A DNA stretch of 64,000 nucleotides, from assembly GCA_964449895.1 (NCBI GenBank), contig CAYVBY010000001.1:248001-312000 (forward strand), read 5' to 3'. Below are positions 17,667 through 25,329 of this stretch, one piece after another. This DNA is from Intestinibacter sp964449895. GTDB lineage: Bacteria > Bacillota > Clostridia > Peptostreptococcales > Peptostreptococcaceae. Made by a program: the position numbers and the translations under genes. The notes below the pieces were generated by a model. The model saw nothing but the letters and a program-made list of their open reading frames with translations. It did no database searches and was not told the DNA's origin. The first letter of the stretch is position 1. The number at the start of each line of letters is the position of its first letter.

Positions 17667-17753
17667 ATGGCTAAAATAGCAATAATGATATTATGTGTAA
17701 TTCTTGGAATTTACAATACAAAAAATTTATACAAACAAGATAGAATGAAATAA
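17667..17753 (+). CDS. 28-residue single-span membrane peptide
   Basis: A tiny gene follows recX with a very strong ribosome binding site (CGGAGGT, 6 bases before ATG) and is closed by a terminator. It encodes MAKIAIMILCVILGIYNTKN and eight more residues: a hydrophobic helix (about 3-16) and a polar, basic tail. The function is unknown. Its size, RBS quality and position before the terminator argue for a real gene. Confidence 0.65.
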   Translation: MAKIAIMILCVILGIYNTKNLYKQDRMK

Positions 17754-17784
17754 AATGGAGACAAGTAATGTCTCCATTTTATTT
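17752..17784 (+). terminator. Terminator after recX and the small membrane peptide
   Basis: AAAATGGAGACA and TGTCTCCATTTT form a 12-bp stem with a short AGTAA loop and an A/T-rich tail. It begins at the stop codon of the small gene. Confidence 0.85.
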
Positions 17785-17825
17785 TATAAATTCCTTATTC
17801 AAAATACTATAATCAATACACTAAA

Positions 17826-18986
17826 TTAAAAGGAAATATTATAATATTTATTAAATAACTCAACTAAATTTTTATCAGTTTTAAAACCTAAATCTTTAAG
17901 ACCTAAATCTAAATAGTTAAGAACTGGTACTATAGCTTCATATCTAGCATTTTCTCCCATATGTCCTATTCTCAAAATTTTACCTGTATATTGAGCTAAT
18001 GATGTTGACATAACTAGATTATATTTTTTTAATAAATGTAAAACTAAATTTCCCGCTCCTATTTCTTCAGGTATATTCACAACTGTTACTGTATTTGAAT
18101 ATCCATTTTCTAAAAATAGTTTTAACCCATATTCTTCTATTGCTCTTCTTGTAGCATCTGCAATTTTTTCATGTCTCCTATGTACATTTTCAAGTCCTTC
18201 TTCTAATATATTGTCAAGTGCTACATCTAATCCCATAATATCACTTATAGGCATTGTATATGGGAACCATTTATCTTTGTAATAATTTTCCCATATAGTT
18301 AAATTACAGTAAAATCCTGTTATTGGAGTTTTTCTATTTTTCATAATATCCTTAGCATCATCACTTACTGCGACAATAGTAAGTCCCGTTGGCGCTGATA
18401 TAGCCTTTTGAGAAGCTCCGCAAGTTATATCTATTTGCCAGTTATCTATTTCTATATTTTCTCCTACCATTGCAGCAACTGAATCTACAACTGTTAGTAT
18501 TTTATATTTTTTAAGAAGCGGGCATATTTTTGATAAATCATTTAAAACGCCTGTTGGTGTATCACAGTGTACTACTGTTGCATATTTAAAATTATGATCT
18601 TTTTCTAAGAATTTTTCTAATTTATCTATATCTATTTCTTTTTCATAATCACCTGAAAAATAAACTACCTCTCCTTTATACATTTCTATAAAGCTATCAA
18701 AACCTCTACCAAATATTCCATTATCTATAACTAATACACGATCCCCTTCTTCTGTAATAGATGCACAAGCAGCCTCTAGTCCTAAAATTCCTTCTCCACT
18801 TAATATATAAACATCATTTTTTGTCTTTAATATTCTTGCCATTTTATCGCAAGTATTTTTATAAAACTCACAAAAATCTAAATCTACATCAGGATTAGTT
18901 GTCTTTTCGGCTCTCATAAGTCTTATATTTTCTCTAACCTCTGAAGGACCTGGCGTATATATAATTTTATTGTTCATTTTTTTCAT
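17826..18986 (-). CDS. Class V aminotransferase (alanine-glyoxylate / serine-pyruvate type)
   Basis: This 386-residue fold type I PLP enzyme belongs to the AGXT/SgaA group. YTPGPSEVRENI marks the N-terminus, LSGEGILGLEAACAS near 65 the cofactor-phosphate loop, VDSVAAMVGE near 165 the PLP-pyridine aspartate, and GASQKAISAPTG near 190 the Schiff-base lysine. Likely reactions include transamination of alanine or serine with glyoxylate or a related oxoacid; the substrate cannot be read from sequence. It is a single gene with AGGAG 7 bases before ATG, divergent from rnz. I see nothing but AT-rich promoter sequence in 18987-19257. Confidence 0.87.
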   Translation of the reverse strand: MKKMNNKIIYTPGPSEVRENIRLMRAEKTTNPDVDLDFCEFYKNTCDKMARILKTKNDVYILSGEGILGLEAACASITEEGDRVLVIDNGIFGRGFDSFIEMYKGEVVYFSGDYEKEIDIDKLEKFLEKDHNFKYATVVHCDTPTGVLNDLSKICPLLKKYKILTVVDSVAAMVGENIEIDNWQIDITCGASQKAISAPTGLTIVAVSDDAKDIMKNRKTPITGFYCNLTIWENYYKDKWFPYTMPISDIMGLDVALDNILEEGLENVHRRHEKIADATRRAIEEYGLKLFLENGYSNTVTVVNIPEEIGAGNLVLHLLKKYNLVMSTSLAQYTGKILRIGHMGENARYEAIVPVLNYLDLGLKDLGFKTDKNLVELFNKYYNISF

Positions 18987-19257
18987 ATTGTCACTCCTAA
19001 CTGCAAATTAATATTTGCCAACATTTCAAAAATACTTTCGTAATTTATATATCTTTAAACAATATTATATATTATCTCTCTTTCATTACAATACAATTTT
19101 TACCAAATCAATAATTGTATGGGTATAATTTTCTGTTTATATAATAAATTAATCTATTTATATTTTTTATTTAGTAATTTTATATCAAATGGTTAAAATA
19201 TAGGCAATATTAATGTTACAATATTTAAAAAGTTAATAAATTTACAAGGAGATATAT

Positions 19258-20175
19258 ATGATTGATTTAATTTTACTAGGATGTGGAGGAAATGTACCTA
19301 TGCCAGATAGATTTCTTTCCTCCCTTTTTATAAATTACAAAGGTAGAAAAATACTAATAGACTGTGGCGAAGGTACTCAAGTGGCTATGAAAAAAAATAA
19401 TTGCGGATTTAAAAATATAGATTTAATACTAATAACACATCTTCATGGAGACCATATAATAGGCTTAATTGGTCTACTTCAAACAATTGGAAATAGTGGC
19501 AAAACTGATAACTTGACTATTGTTGGACCTAATGGAATAATAGAAGCAATGAATGCCATAAAAGTATTAATCGAATATTTACCATATAAAATATATGTAA
19601 TCGAAAATCCAAAAGGTAAATTTAATATAGATAAAGATATTATAAAAGATATAGAAATTTCAACTATAGACTTAGACCATTCAACTGAATGTATAGGATA
19701 TAGTCTATATTTTAAAAGAAATGCTAAATTCAACATTGAAAAAGCATTATCAAATAAAGTCCCTCAAAATATTTGGAAAAAGCTACAAGAAAATGATACT
19801 GTAACTTATGGAGATAAGACTTACTACTCAAGTATGGTTTTAGGAGATGAACGTAGAGGAATAAAACTTAGTTTTATAACAGACACTAGACCTATTTTTG
19901 AAATTCCAGAATTTATATATGAAAGTGATTTATTGGTATGTGAAGCTATGTACGGAGACGATATGGATATATCAAAGGCCGTTAAAAACAAACACATGAC
20001 ATTTAGAGAGGCTGCAAACCTTGCCGTTAATGGAAAAGTCAATCAGCTTCTTCTTACGCATTTTAGTCCCTCTCTTGAAGAACCTAAAGAATACATAAAA
20101 AACGCAACTAACTTTTTTAAAAACACTATAATCGGTGAAGACGGATTATCCTTAAGCCTATCTTATAAAGATTAA
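19258..20175 (+). CDS. rnz: Ribonuclease Z (tRNA 3' endonuclease)
   Basis: The 305-residue metallo-beta-lactamase fold protein is of normal short-form length. GCGGNVPMPDRFLSS is at the N-terminus, the zinc motif THLHGDHIIGLIG is near residues 61-73, and later metal ligands are in SFITDTRP and LLTHFSP. It removes 3' trailers from tRNA precursors that lack an encoded CCA. AAGGAG lies before ATG. It converges on yhbY across a shared terminator. Confidence 0.93.
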   Translation: MIDLILLGCGGNVPMPDRFLSSLFINYKGRKILIDCGEGTQVAMKKNNCGFKNIDLILITHLHGDHIIGLIGLLQTIGNSGKTDNLTIVGPNGIIEAMNAIKVLIEYLPYKIYVIENPKGKFNIDKDIIKDIEISTIDLDHSTECIGYSLYFKRNAKFNIEKALSNKVPQNIWKKLQENDTVTYGDKTYYSSMVLGDERRGIKLSFITDTRPIFEIPEFIYESDLLVCEAMYGDDMDISKAVKNKHMTFREAANLAVNGKVNQLLLTHFSPSLEEPKEYIKNATNFFKNTIIGEDGLSLSLSYKD

Positions 20176-20213
20176 ATTTATACATAAACTTTCATAAATT
20201 ATTTTTATATTAT

Positions 20214-20257
20214 AAAAAAAGAATTGTCCTTTTAAATTTGGGACAATTCTTTTTTAT
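20214..20257. terminator. Bidirectional terminator between rnz and yhbY
   Basis: AAAAAAGAATTGTCC and GGACAATTCTTTTTT form a 15-bp stem with flanking A and T runs. Confidence 0.88.
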
Positions 20258-20268
20258 TTAAATATTAA

Positions 20269-20634
20269 CTATCTCTTAGATCTTTTTGTAGGTCTACCTT
20301 TTTTAGTTACACCTTCTTGAGGTATTTTTTTCTTAGGTTCTTGACCTGGGAATAATATCTTAGGTTCTTCTAAGTTTTTTCTATATATTGTAAATTTAAA
20401 CCCTATAGCTTGCACAAATTCAGCTCTTAATGCATTACATATCGCATTTGCTGTTTCTTTTGCATCAAGTCCAGCAGTTTCAAGTATATTAACTTTAACT
20501 AATTCTCTAGCATCTAGCATATCATCTAATTGCTCTAAAAATCTTTCGTTTACACCATCTTTACCTATTTGAGTTATAGGCTTCATAGTGTTAGCAAGAG
20601 ATCTTAAATAAGCTCTTTGTTTACTATTTAACAT
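20269..20634 (-). CDS. yhbY: YhbY-family RNA-binding protein (CRM domain)
   Basis: The 121 residues contain a CRS1-YhbY (CRM) domain at about 1-95: LNSKQRAYLRSLANTMKPI, the GxxG-like loop QIGKDGVN, and LVKVNILETAGLDAKETANA. YhbY associates with pre-50S particles. It has a basic tail of about 25 residues (PKKKIPQEGVTKKGRPTKRS) not found in the shortest homologues. It starts 26 bases after the obg stop and is likely co-transcribed with obg, another 50S assembly factor. Confidence 0.92.
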   Translation of the reverse strand: MLNSKQRAYLRSLANTMKPITQIGKDGVNERFLEQLDDMLDARELVKVNILETAGLDAKETANAICNALRAEFVQAIGFKFTIYRKNLEEPKILFPGQEPKKKIPQEGVTKKGRPTKRSKR

Positions 20635-20660
20635 ATGTTCCTCCTAATTTATATTTAATT

Positions 20661-21941
20661 TTAGTTGTAGAATTCAAATTCTATTTCGTATATCTTAACT
20701 GTATCTCCGTCTTCTATACCCATTTCTCTAAGTCTATCAAATACACCTTCGTTTTCCATAGTTTTTTGGAAGAATTGGATAGATTCCATATCCTCAAAGT
20801 CAACAGAATACATGATTCTTCTAAGTTTTTTACCAGTTACTACATAAATTCCATCTTCATCTATTTCAATACTTAAGCCTTCTTCACCGCTATTGTCAAG
20901 TTCTGGTCTGTAGTATTCTTCTTCTGATACTAACTCTACATCTTCTACTTCTTGAAGTAATTGTGATGTATAAGCTATTACATCATCTACACCATCTCTA
21001 GTTGCAGCAGACATTTTAAAAACTTTATATCCTCTATCTTCTAAAGTTTTCTTGAAGTTTTCGTATATAGAATCATCAAATAATAAATCTGATTTGTTTG
21101 CAACTACTATTTGTGGTCTAGATGCTAATTTTTCATTGTATAATTTTAATTCATCATTTATTTTATCAAAATCTTCAATAGCATCTCTACCTTCTATTCC
21201 AGATATATCAACTATGTGAATTAATACTTTTGTTCTTTCAACATGTCTTAAGAAATCATGTCCAAGACCAACACCTTCTGCAGCACCTTCTATAAGACCT
21301 GGTATATCTGCAAGTACAAAGCTATCACCAAAGTTAGTTTTTACAACTCCTAAATTTGGAGTTAAAGTTGTAAAGTGATAATTTGCTATTTTAGGTCTAG
21401 CCTTAGTTACTACTGATAAGAAAGTAGATTTACCTACATTAGGGAAACCTAAAAGTCCTACATCTGCAATCATTTTAAGTTCAAGTATTACCCATCTTTC
21501 TTCACCATCTGTACCAGATTTAGCAAAACTTGGTGCTTGTCTTACTGCGTTTGCAAAATGTTGGTTTCCTTTTCCGCCTCTTCCTCCTTTTGCAACTACA
21601 GCTTCATCACCTTCTTCTTTTAAGTCAGCTATTATTAAATTAGTAGCTTCATCTCTTATTATAGTTCCAGGTGGCACTTTTAAAATTAAATCTTCTCCGT
21701 TTTTTCCAGCTTGTCTTTTTTTACTTCCGTCAGCACCTGGTTCTCCTATATATTTTTTCTTGTATTTGAAATCCATTAAAGTTCTAAGTCCTGTATCTAC
21801 TTTAAATATTATACTAGCTCCACGACCTCCGTCTCCTCCGTCTGGTCCACCTGCTGGAACATATTTTTCTCTTCTAAATGATACAGATCCATTTCCACCG
21901 TTTCCTGCTTTTACAAATATTCTAGCTTTATCTATAAACAT
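20661..21941 (-). CDS. obgE: GTPase Obg (CgtA), 50S assembly and stress control
   Basis: The Obg fold is glycine-rich (AGNGGNGSVSFRREKYVPAG, then GGKGGKGNQHFANAV). It is followed by the G domain with G1 GFPNVGKST, G3 DIPGLIEGAAEGVGLGHDFL and G4 NKSD, and by a C-terminal OCT domain (VYVVTGKKLRRIMYSVDF type), a layout common in Firmicutes. The open frame extends to a GTG that lies within the ribosome binding site GGGAGGTG, so I place the start at ATG 21941, giving 426 residues. It is the first gene of obg-yhbY. Confidence 0.95.
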   Translation of the reverse strand: MFIDKARIFVKAGNGGNGSVSFRREKYVPAGGPDGGDGGRGASIIFKVDTGLRTLMDFKYKKKYIGEPGADGSKKRQAGKNGEDLILKVPPGTIIRDEATNLIIADLKEEGDEAVVAKGGRGGKGNQHFANAVRQAPSFAKSGTDGEERWVILELKMIADVGLLGFPNVGKSTFLSVVTKARPKIANYHFTTLTPNLGVVKTNFGDSFVLADIPGLIEGAAEGVGLGHDFLRHVERTKVLIHIVDISGIEGRDAIEDFDKINDELKLYNEKLASRPQIVVANKSDLLFDDSIYENFKKTLEDRGYKVFKMSAATRDGVDDVIAYTSQLLQEVEDVELVSEEEYYRPELDNSGEEGLSIEIDEDGIYVVTGKKLRRIMYSVDFEDMESIQFFQKTMENEGVFDRLREMGIEDGDTVKIYEIEFEFYN

Positions 21942-22004
21942 AAATTTCACCTCCCAAATTTACTAATCTTATTATTTCCAAAATTAATGCATATATTATT
22001 GATA

Positions 22005-22073
22005 ATTAAATATGTAAATTACATATAAAGTAATATAATTTTCATTTTAAGTTATGTAACTTACATATTTAAT
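22005..22073. repeat. 69-bp inverted repeat upstream of obg
   Basis: The arms ATTAAATATGTAAATTACAT (22005-22024) and ATGTAACTTACATATTTAAT (22054-22073) pair over 20 bp with one mismatch, around a 29-base centre. It lies between the rpmA terminator and the obg start. It may be a small mobile-type repeat or a leader structure. Confidence 0.6.
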
Positions 22074-22093
22074 AATACTAACTAATATATCTA

Positions 22094-22122
22094 AAGTAAA
22101 AAGGAGTGTATATACACTCCTT
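22094..22122 (-). terminator. Terminator of rplU-prp-rpmA
   Basis: AAGGAGTGTAT and ATACACTCCTT form a perfect 22-bp palindromic hairpin, followed on the minus strand by TTTTTAC. It separates rpmA from obg. Confidence 0.82.
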
Positions 22123-22132
22123 TCCTTTATAA

Positions 22133-22423
22133 TTATTCAGCAACGTCTACTGGATATATACTTACTTTTTTTCTTTTTTTGTCGTATCTTTCGAACTTAA
22201 CAGCACCATCTATTAATGCAAATAAAGTGTCATCTCCACCTTTACCTACATTAGTTCCTGGATGTATTTTAGTACCTCTTTGTCTTACTATTATACTACC
22301 AGCAGTAACTATTTGTCCGTCGTATCTTTTAACACCTAATCTTTTTGATATAGAATCTCTACCATTTTTAGAAGACCCTACCCCTTTTTTAGATGCTAAT
22401 AATTGTAAGTTCATGTTTAACAT
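22133..22423 (-). CDS. rpmA: 50S ribosomal protein L27
   Basis: The 96 residues include the conserved core ASKKGVGSSKNGRDS and GGDDTLFALIDGAVKFERY. L27 lies at the peptidyl-transferase centre with its N-terminus near the P-site tRNA. The first nine residues (MLNMNLQLL) before ASKKG are the Firmicute-type extension that the protease Prp removes, and prp is the gene directly upstream. GGGGGTGACTCC precedes ATG. Confidence 0.97.
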   Translation of the reverse strand: MLNMNLQLLASKKGVGSSKNGRDSISKRLGVKRYDGQIVTAGSIIVRQRGTKIHPGTNVGKGGDDTLFALIDGAVKFERYDKKRKKVSIYPVDVAE

Positions 22424-22436
22424 TTGGAGTCACCCC

Positions 22437-22757
22437 CTACTTTTTTAAGATTTTTATATTTTTCGGATATTGTCCTTTTATCATTTCCATTGTTAACTTA
22501 AAGTGTTCTAGTAATAAGTCTGTTTTTTCATTTAAACAGCTCTCTTTTACTATACACTCTATTAAACCTTCTTGTCCTATCTCGGACTCAAATTCTACTT
22601 TTGCAAGTAAGTTTAATGAATTATCTACACCAATCGCATTAGCTGTTACAGCTGAACACACTATATCATATCCAAACTCAGCATACTCTGCATGTCCTCT
22701 CAGTGTAAATCCCTTCATTCTAAAATCATCTGTGTAGTGATATTTTATTTTTATCAT
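22437..22757 (-). CDS. prp: Ribosomal-processing cysteine protease Prp
   Basis: Prp (YsxB/DUF464) cuts the N-terminal extension of L27. Catalytic residues are visible: His in TLRGHAEYAEFG and Cys in DIVCSAVTAN. The protein is about 106 residues, normal length. It lies between rplU and rpmA as in other Firmicutes. I prefer the ATG at 22757; the GTG three codons upstream falls within the likely GGGTG binding site. Confidence 0.93.
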   Translation of the reverse strand: MIKIKYHYTDDFRMKGFTLRGHAEYAEFGYDIVCSAVTANAIGVDNSLNLLAKVEFESEIGQEGLIECIVKESCLNEKTDLLLEHFKLTMEMIKGQYPKNIKILKK

Positions 22758-22772
22758 CTTACACACCCATTA

Positions 22773-23084
22773 CTAAGCGTTTATAGATTCTATAACTAAT
22801 TTAGTGAATGGTTGACGATGTCCTTGTTTTCTTCTGTAGTCTTTTTTAGCTTTGTATTTGAAAACTACAACTTTTTTAGCTTTACCTTGAGCTACTACTT
22901 TAGCAGTTACAGTAGCACCTTCTACAACTGGAGCTCCAACAGTTAATCCGTTTTCTCCACCTACAGCTAAAACTTGATCTAAAGTTATAACATCACCTTC
23001 GTTAGCTTCTAATTTTTCAACGAATAATACATCACCTTGAGCAACTTTATATTGCTTTCCACCTGTTTTTACTATAGCGTACAT
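22773..23084 (-). CDS. rplU: 50S ribosomal protein L21
   Basis: The 103 residues read MYAIVKTGGKQYKVAQGDVL at the start and KAKKDYRRKQGHRQPFTKL near the end, both typical of L21, which binds 23S rRNA. It is first in rplU-prp-rpmA and is preceded by a structured leader with the strong binding site GAGGAGGTG. Confidence 0.97.
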   Translation of the reverse strand: MYAIVKTGGKQYKVAQGDVLFVEKLEANEGDVITLDQVLAVGGENGLTVGAPVVEGATVTAKVVAQGKAKKVVVFKYKAKKDYRRKQGHRQPFTKLVIESINA

Positions 23085-23165
23085 TCCACATACACCTCCT
23101 CGGTCTTAAACTCGCCATTCAGGTACTTTTTAAAAGTTTATAACCTGTTCTGTGCGGCATTACAG
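23085..23165 (-). promoter_or_regulatory. L21 leader (structured 5' UTR of rplU)
   Basis: The 5' region of rplU folds as nested stems on the minus strand: GCC with GGC, CAGGT with ACCTG, and ACTTTT with AAAAGT, ending with AGACCGAGGAGGTG. This agrees with the L21 ribosomal protein leader known in Firmicutes, proposed to give autoregulation by L21. Family membership is from memory of the motif, not from a search. Confidence 0.7.
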
Positions 23166-23171
23166 TTATAA

Positions 23172-23200
23172 ATAATACATCTTTTTGAAATAAAAGTCAA
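23172..23200 (-). promoter_or_regulatory. Sigma-A-type promoter of rplU
   Basis: TTGACT (23200-23195) and TATTAT (23177-23172) are spaced by 17 bases on the minus strand, a few bases past the rng stop. Transcription would start close to the leader. Confidence 0.7.
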
Positions 23201-23202
23201 TA

Positions 23203-24603
23203 TTATTTATAAATAATTTTTGTATTTTTGTTGTTTATTTTTTCATCTTCAATTATCTCAATATTTACATCATATTTTTGTTCTATTTTATTTATAACTT
23301 CCATAAAATTATGTTTAATTTCTTTGTAAACATAAGATGTAAATTCTACTTTTAGGTCAGAATAACTAGTATGCTCTTTAATTTTTATTATTTCCTTTTC
23401 TAAATTATCTAAAATAGAATTAATAGACTGCCTTCCAAAATCATTTGAACAAAACTCACATGGTCTTAAATAATAAGATTCTATTGAGTCTTTTTCTCTT
23501 CTTCTAGCAATTTCTACAAGACCAAGTTTAGTTATACCTAAAACTTCAGTTTTTCTTTTATCTTTTGATAATTGATTTTCAAGTTCCTTTATCAAGCTTT
23601 CTTTTAAACTTTTTTTATACATATCTATAAAATCAACTATGATTATGCCTGCTATATCTCTTATTTTGATCTGTCTTGCAATTTCTATACATGCTTCTAT
23701 ATTTGTTTTATAGACTGTCTCTTCTCTAGAAATATTTCCTGTAAATTTACCTGTATTAACATCGATAACAGTTAAAGCCTCAGTTTTTTGTATTATTAAA
23801 TATCCACCACTTTTTAGCCATACTTTTTCATTTAGACATTTTTGTATTTCACTTGAAACTTTATATAAATCAAATACATCTTTATTATTTTCAAGTACTA
23901 ATTTATCTATATAGCTTTTATCTATACTTTTTAAGATATTTTTTATTTCTTCATACTTTTTAGTATTGTTTATTACTATCTTATCTATATTTTCGTTGAT
24001 ATTATCTTTTATATATTTTATTTCTAAATCTAGTTCCTTATATATTAATTTAGGACCCATTCCAAGTTTAAAATTTCTTAATATAGCTTGATACTTTTCT
24101 AATAAATCATCAAAATCTTTTTTAAGTTCTTCTATTTCACAACCTACAGCTTCAGTTCTAATTATTACACCTAGCTTTTCTTTATTGAAGGATTTGACTA
24201 ATTTTTTTAGTCTAAATCTTTCTTTTTCATTTAATATTTTATTTGATATAGTTATCCTATCGTTAGAAGGTATTAATACTAAATACCTTCCAGATAAGCT
24301 TATCTCTCTTGTAAGTTTAGGAGCCTTAGTTCCTACTGCTTCTTTATTTATCTGTACAATAAGTTCCATGCCATTTTTTATTTCGTCACTATTTTTAATA
24401 GGTAAATATGCCATTTTTTCCAAGCCTATATCTACAAAGGCAGCCTCTATACCAGGCTTTATATTTTTTACTATACCTCTATATATATTTGACTTTGTTT
24501 TTTTATGGATATTATCTTCTATTAAAAGTTCTACAAGTTTATTATCTTCCATTATTGCTATTTGAGTAGACGAAATCAATGACTGAACTATAACTTGTTT
24601 CAT
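23203..24603 (-). CDS. rng: Ribonuclease E/G family protein (RNase G)
   Basis: The 466 residues match short RNase G. An S1 RNA-binding domain is near 35-115 (IYRGIVKNIKPGIEAAFVDIGLEKMAYLP). The catalytic DNase I-like region has the two metal aspartates in VIDVNTGKFTGN and IIIVDFIDM, and the zinc-link cysteines are in CEFC. It cleaves AU-rich single-stranded RNA in rRNA maturation and mRNA decay. It follows the two radical-SAM family genes and precedes the rplU promoter. Confidence 0.9.
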   Translation of the reverse strand: MKQVIVQSLISSTQIAIMEDNKLVELLIEDNIHKKTKSNIYRGIVKNIKPGIEAAFVDIGLEKMAYLPIKNSDEIKNGMELIVQINKEAVGTKAPKLTREISLSGRYLVLIPSNDRITISNKILNEKERFRLKKLVKSFNKEKLGVIIRTEAVGCEIEELKKDFDDLLEKYQAILRNFKLGMGPKLIYKELDLEIKYIKDNINENIDKIVINNTKKYEEIKNILKSIDKSYIDKLVLENNKDVFDLYKVSSEIQKCLNEKVWLKSGGYLIIQKTEALTVIDVNTGKFTGNISREETVYKTNIEACIEIARQIKIRDIAGIIIVDFIDMYKKSLKESLIKELENQLSKDKRKTEVLGITKLGLVEIARRREKDSIESYYLRPCEFCSNDFGRQSINSILDNLEKEIIKIKEHTSYSDLKVEFTSYVYKEIKHNFMEVINKIEQKYDVNIEIIEDEKINNKNTKIIYK

Positions 24604-24621
24604 AATAAAATCCTCTATTTC

Positions 24622-25329
24622 TTATAATGGAGTTACTAATTCTCCATCTTCAACAGCATATAAATCACGTCTTAATATTCCAACCTCTCTTGGATCTGAA
24701 TCTAAATAAAGCATATCCATTACTTGAGCAATTAAAATATTTATATTTAAATTAGACTTTGACCCTGTTGCTATAGTAGATACAAAAGTAACTTTTTCTT
24801 CCTCTAAATTAACCATATCGAAATTTTTAATTAGCGGTCTAATATTAACTTCTACAGTTTTACCTTTTTTATTTTTCTTAGTTATTATTATTTCTTTACT
24901 TCTTGTTAAATTCAATACTCTAGATTTAACAAATTCTTTGCTTAAAGGCTTTTCTAAATCTATATGGAATATATATTCTCCATAAGCTATTACAGATGCT
25001 AAAGAAGGAGTTTTTGGGTCTATTTCTTTTGCTTTTAAAAATTTTATACCTTGTGGTAATTGTGCATTTATTCTTTCTAAAAATTCCTTTGCGTCTATAT
25101 CATCTTCAATTTCTATATCCACATATTCACCTTGGCTTTCTATACCTAATCCAAGCGCATTACCATAGCTCATTTTAGGATGTGGATTAAATCCTTCAGA
25201 ATAGCTAATATTTATCTTTGCTCTTTTAAAAGCTCTTTGTAGTAATCTTTGTAAATCTAGATGAGATATAAGTATCATATCATCTTCTTTATTATATTTA
25301 GCTCTTATCAATTTACTCATACTTAGCAT
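24622..25329 (-). CDS. TIGR03936/DUF2344 protein (radical SAM-associated)
   Basis: The 235 residues show the typical start of the DUF2344 family: KLIRAKYNKEDDMILISHLDLQ and SYSEGFNPHPKMSYGNALGL. These proteins are encoded next to, or fused with, B12-binding-type radical SAM proteins of the TIGR03960 family, which is the gene directly upstream here. The two overlap by 7 bases, so they are translationally linked. The biochemical role is not known; the steady association with rng and ribosomal genes suggests RNA or ribosome modification (inference). ATG at 25320 is an alternative start. Confidence 0.87.
   Translation of the reverse strand: MLSMSKLIRAKYNKEDDMILISHLDLQRLLQRAFKRAKINISYSEGFNPHPKMSYGNALGLGIESQGEYVDIEIEDDIDAKEFLERINAQLPQGIKFLKAKEIDPKTPSLASVIAYGEYIFHIDLEKPLSKEFVKSRVLNLTRSKEIIITKKNKKGKTVEVNIRPLIKNFDMVNLEEEKVTFVSTIATGSKSNLNINILIAQVMDMLYLDSDPREVGILRRDLYAVEDGELVTPL

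Noticed and set aside
22179..22737. Plus-strand frames of 89 and 114 codons opposite rpmA and prp
   Set aside because: They lie exactly antisense to well-identified ribosomal genes, have Cys/Ser/Phe-rich low-quality composition and no ribosome binding site.
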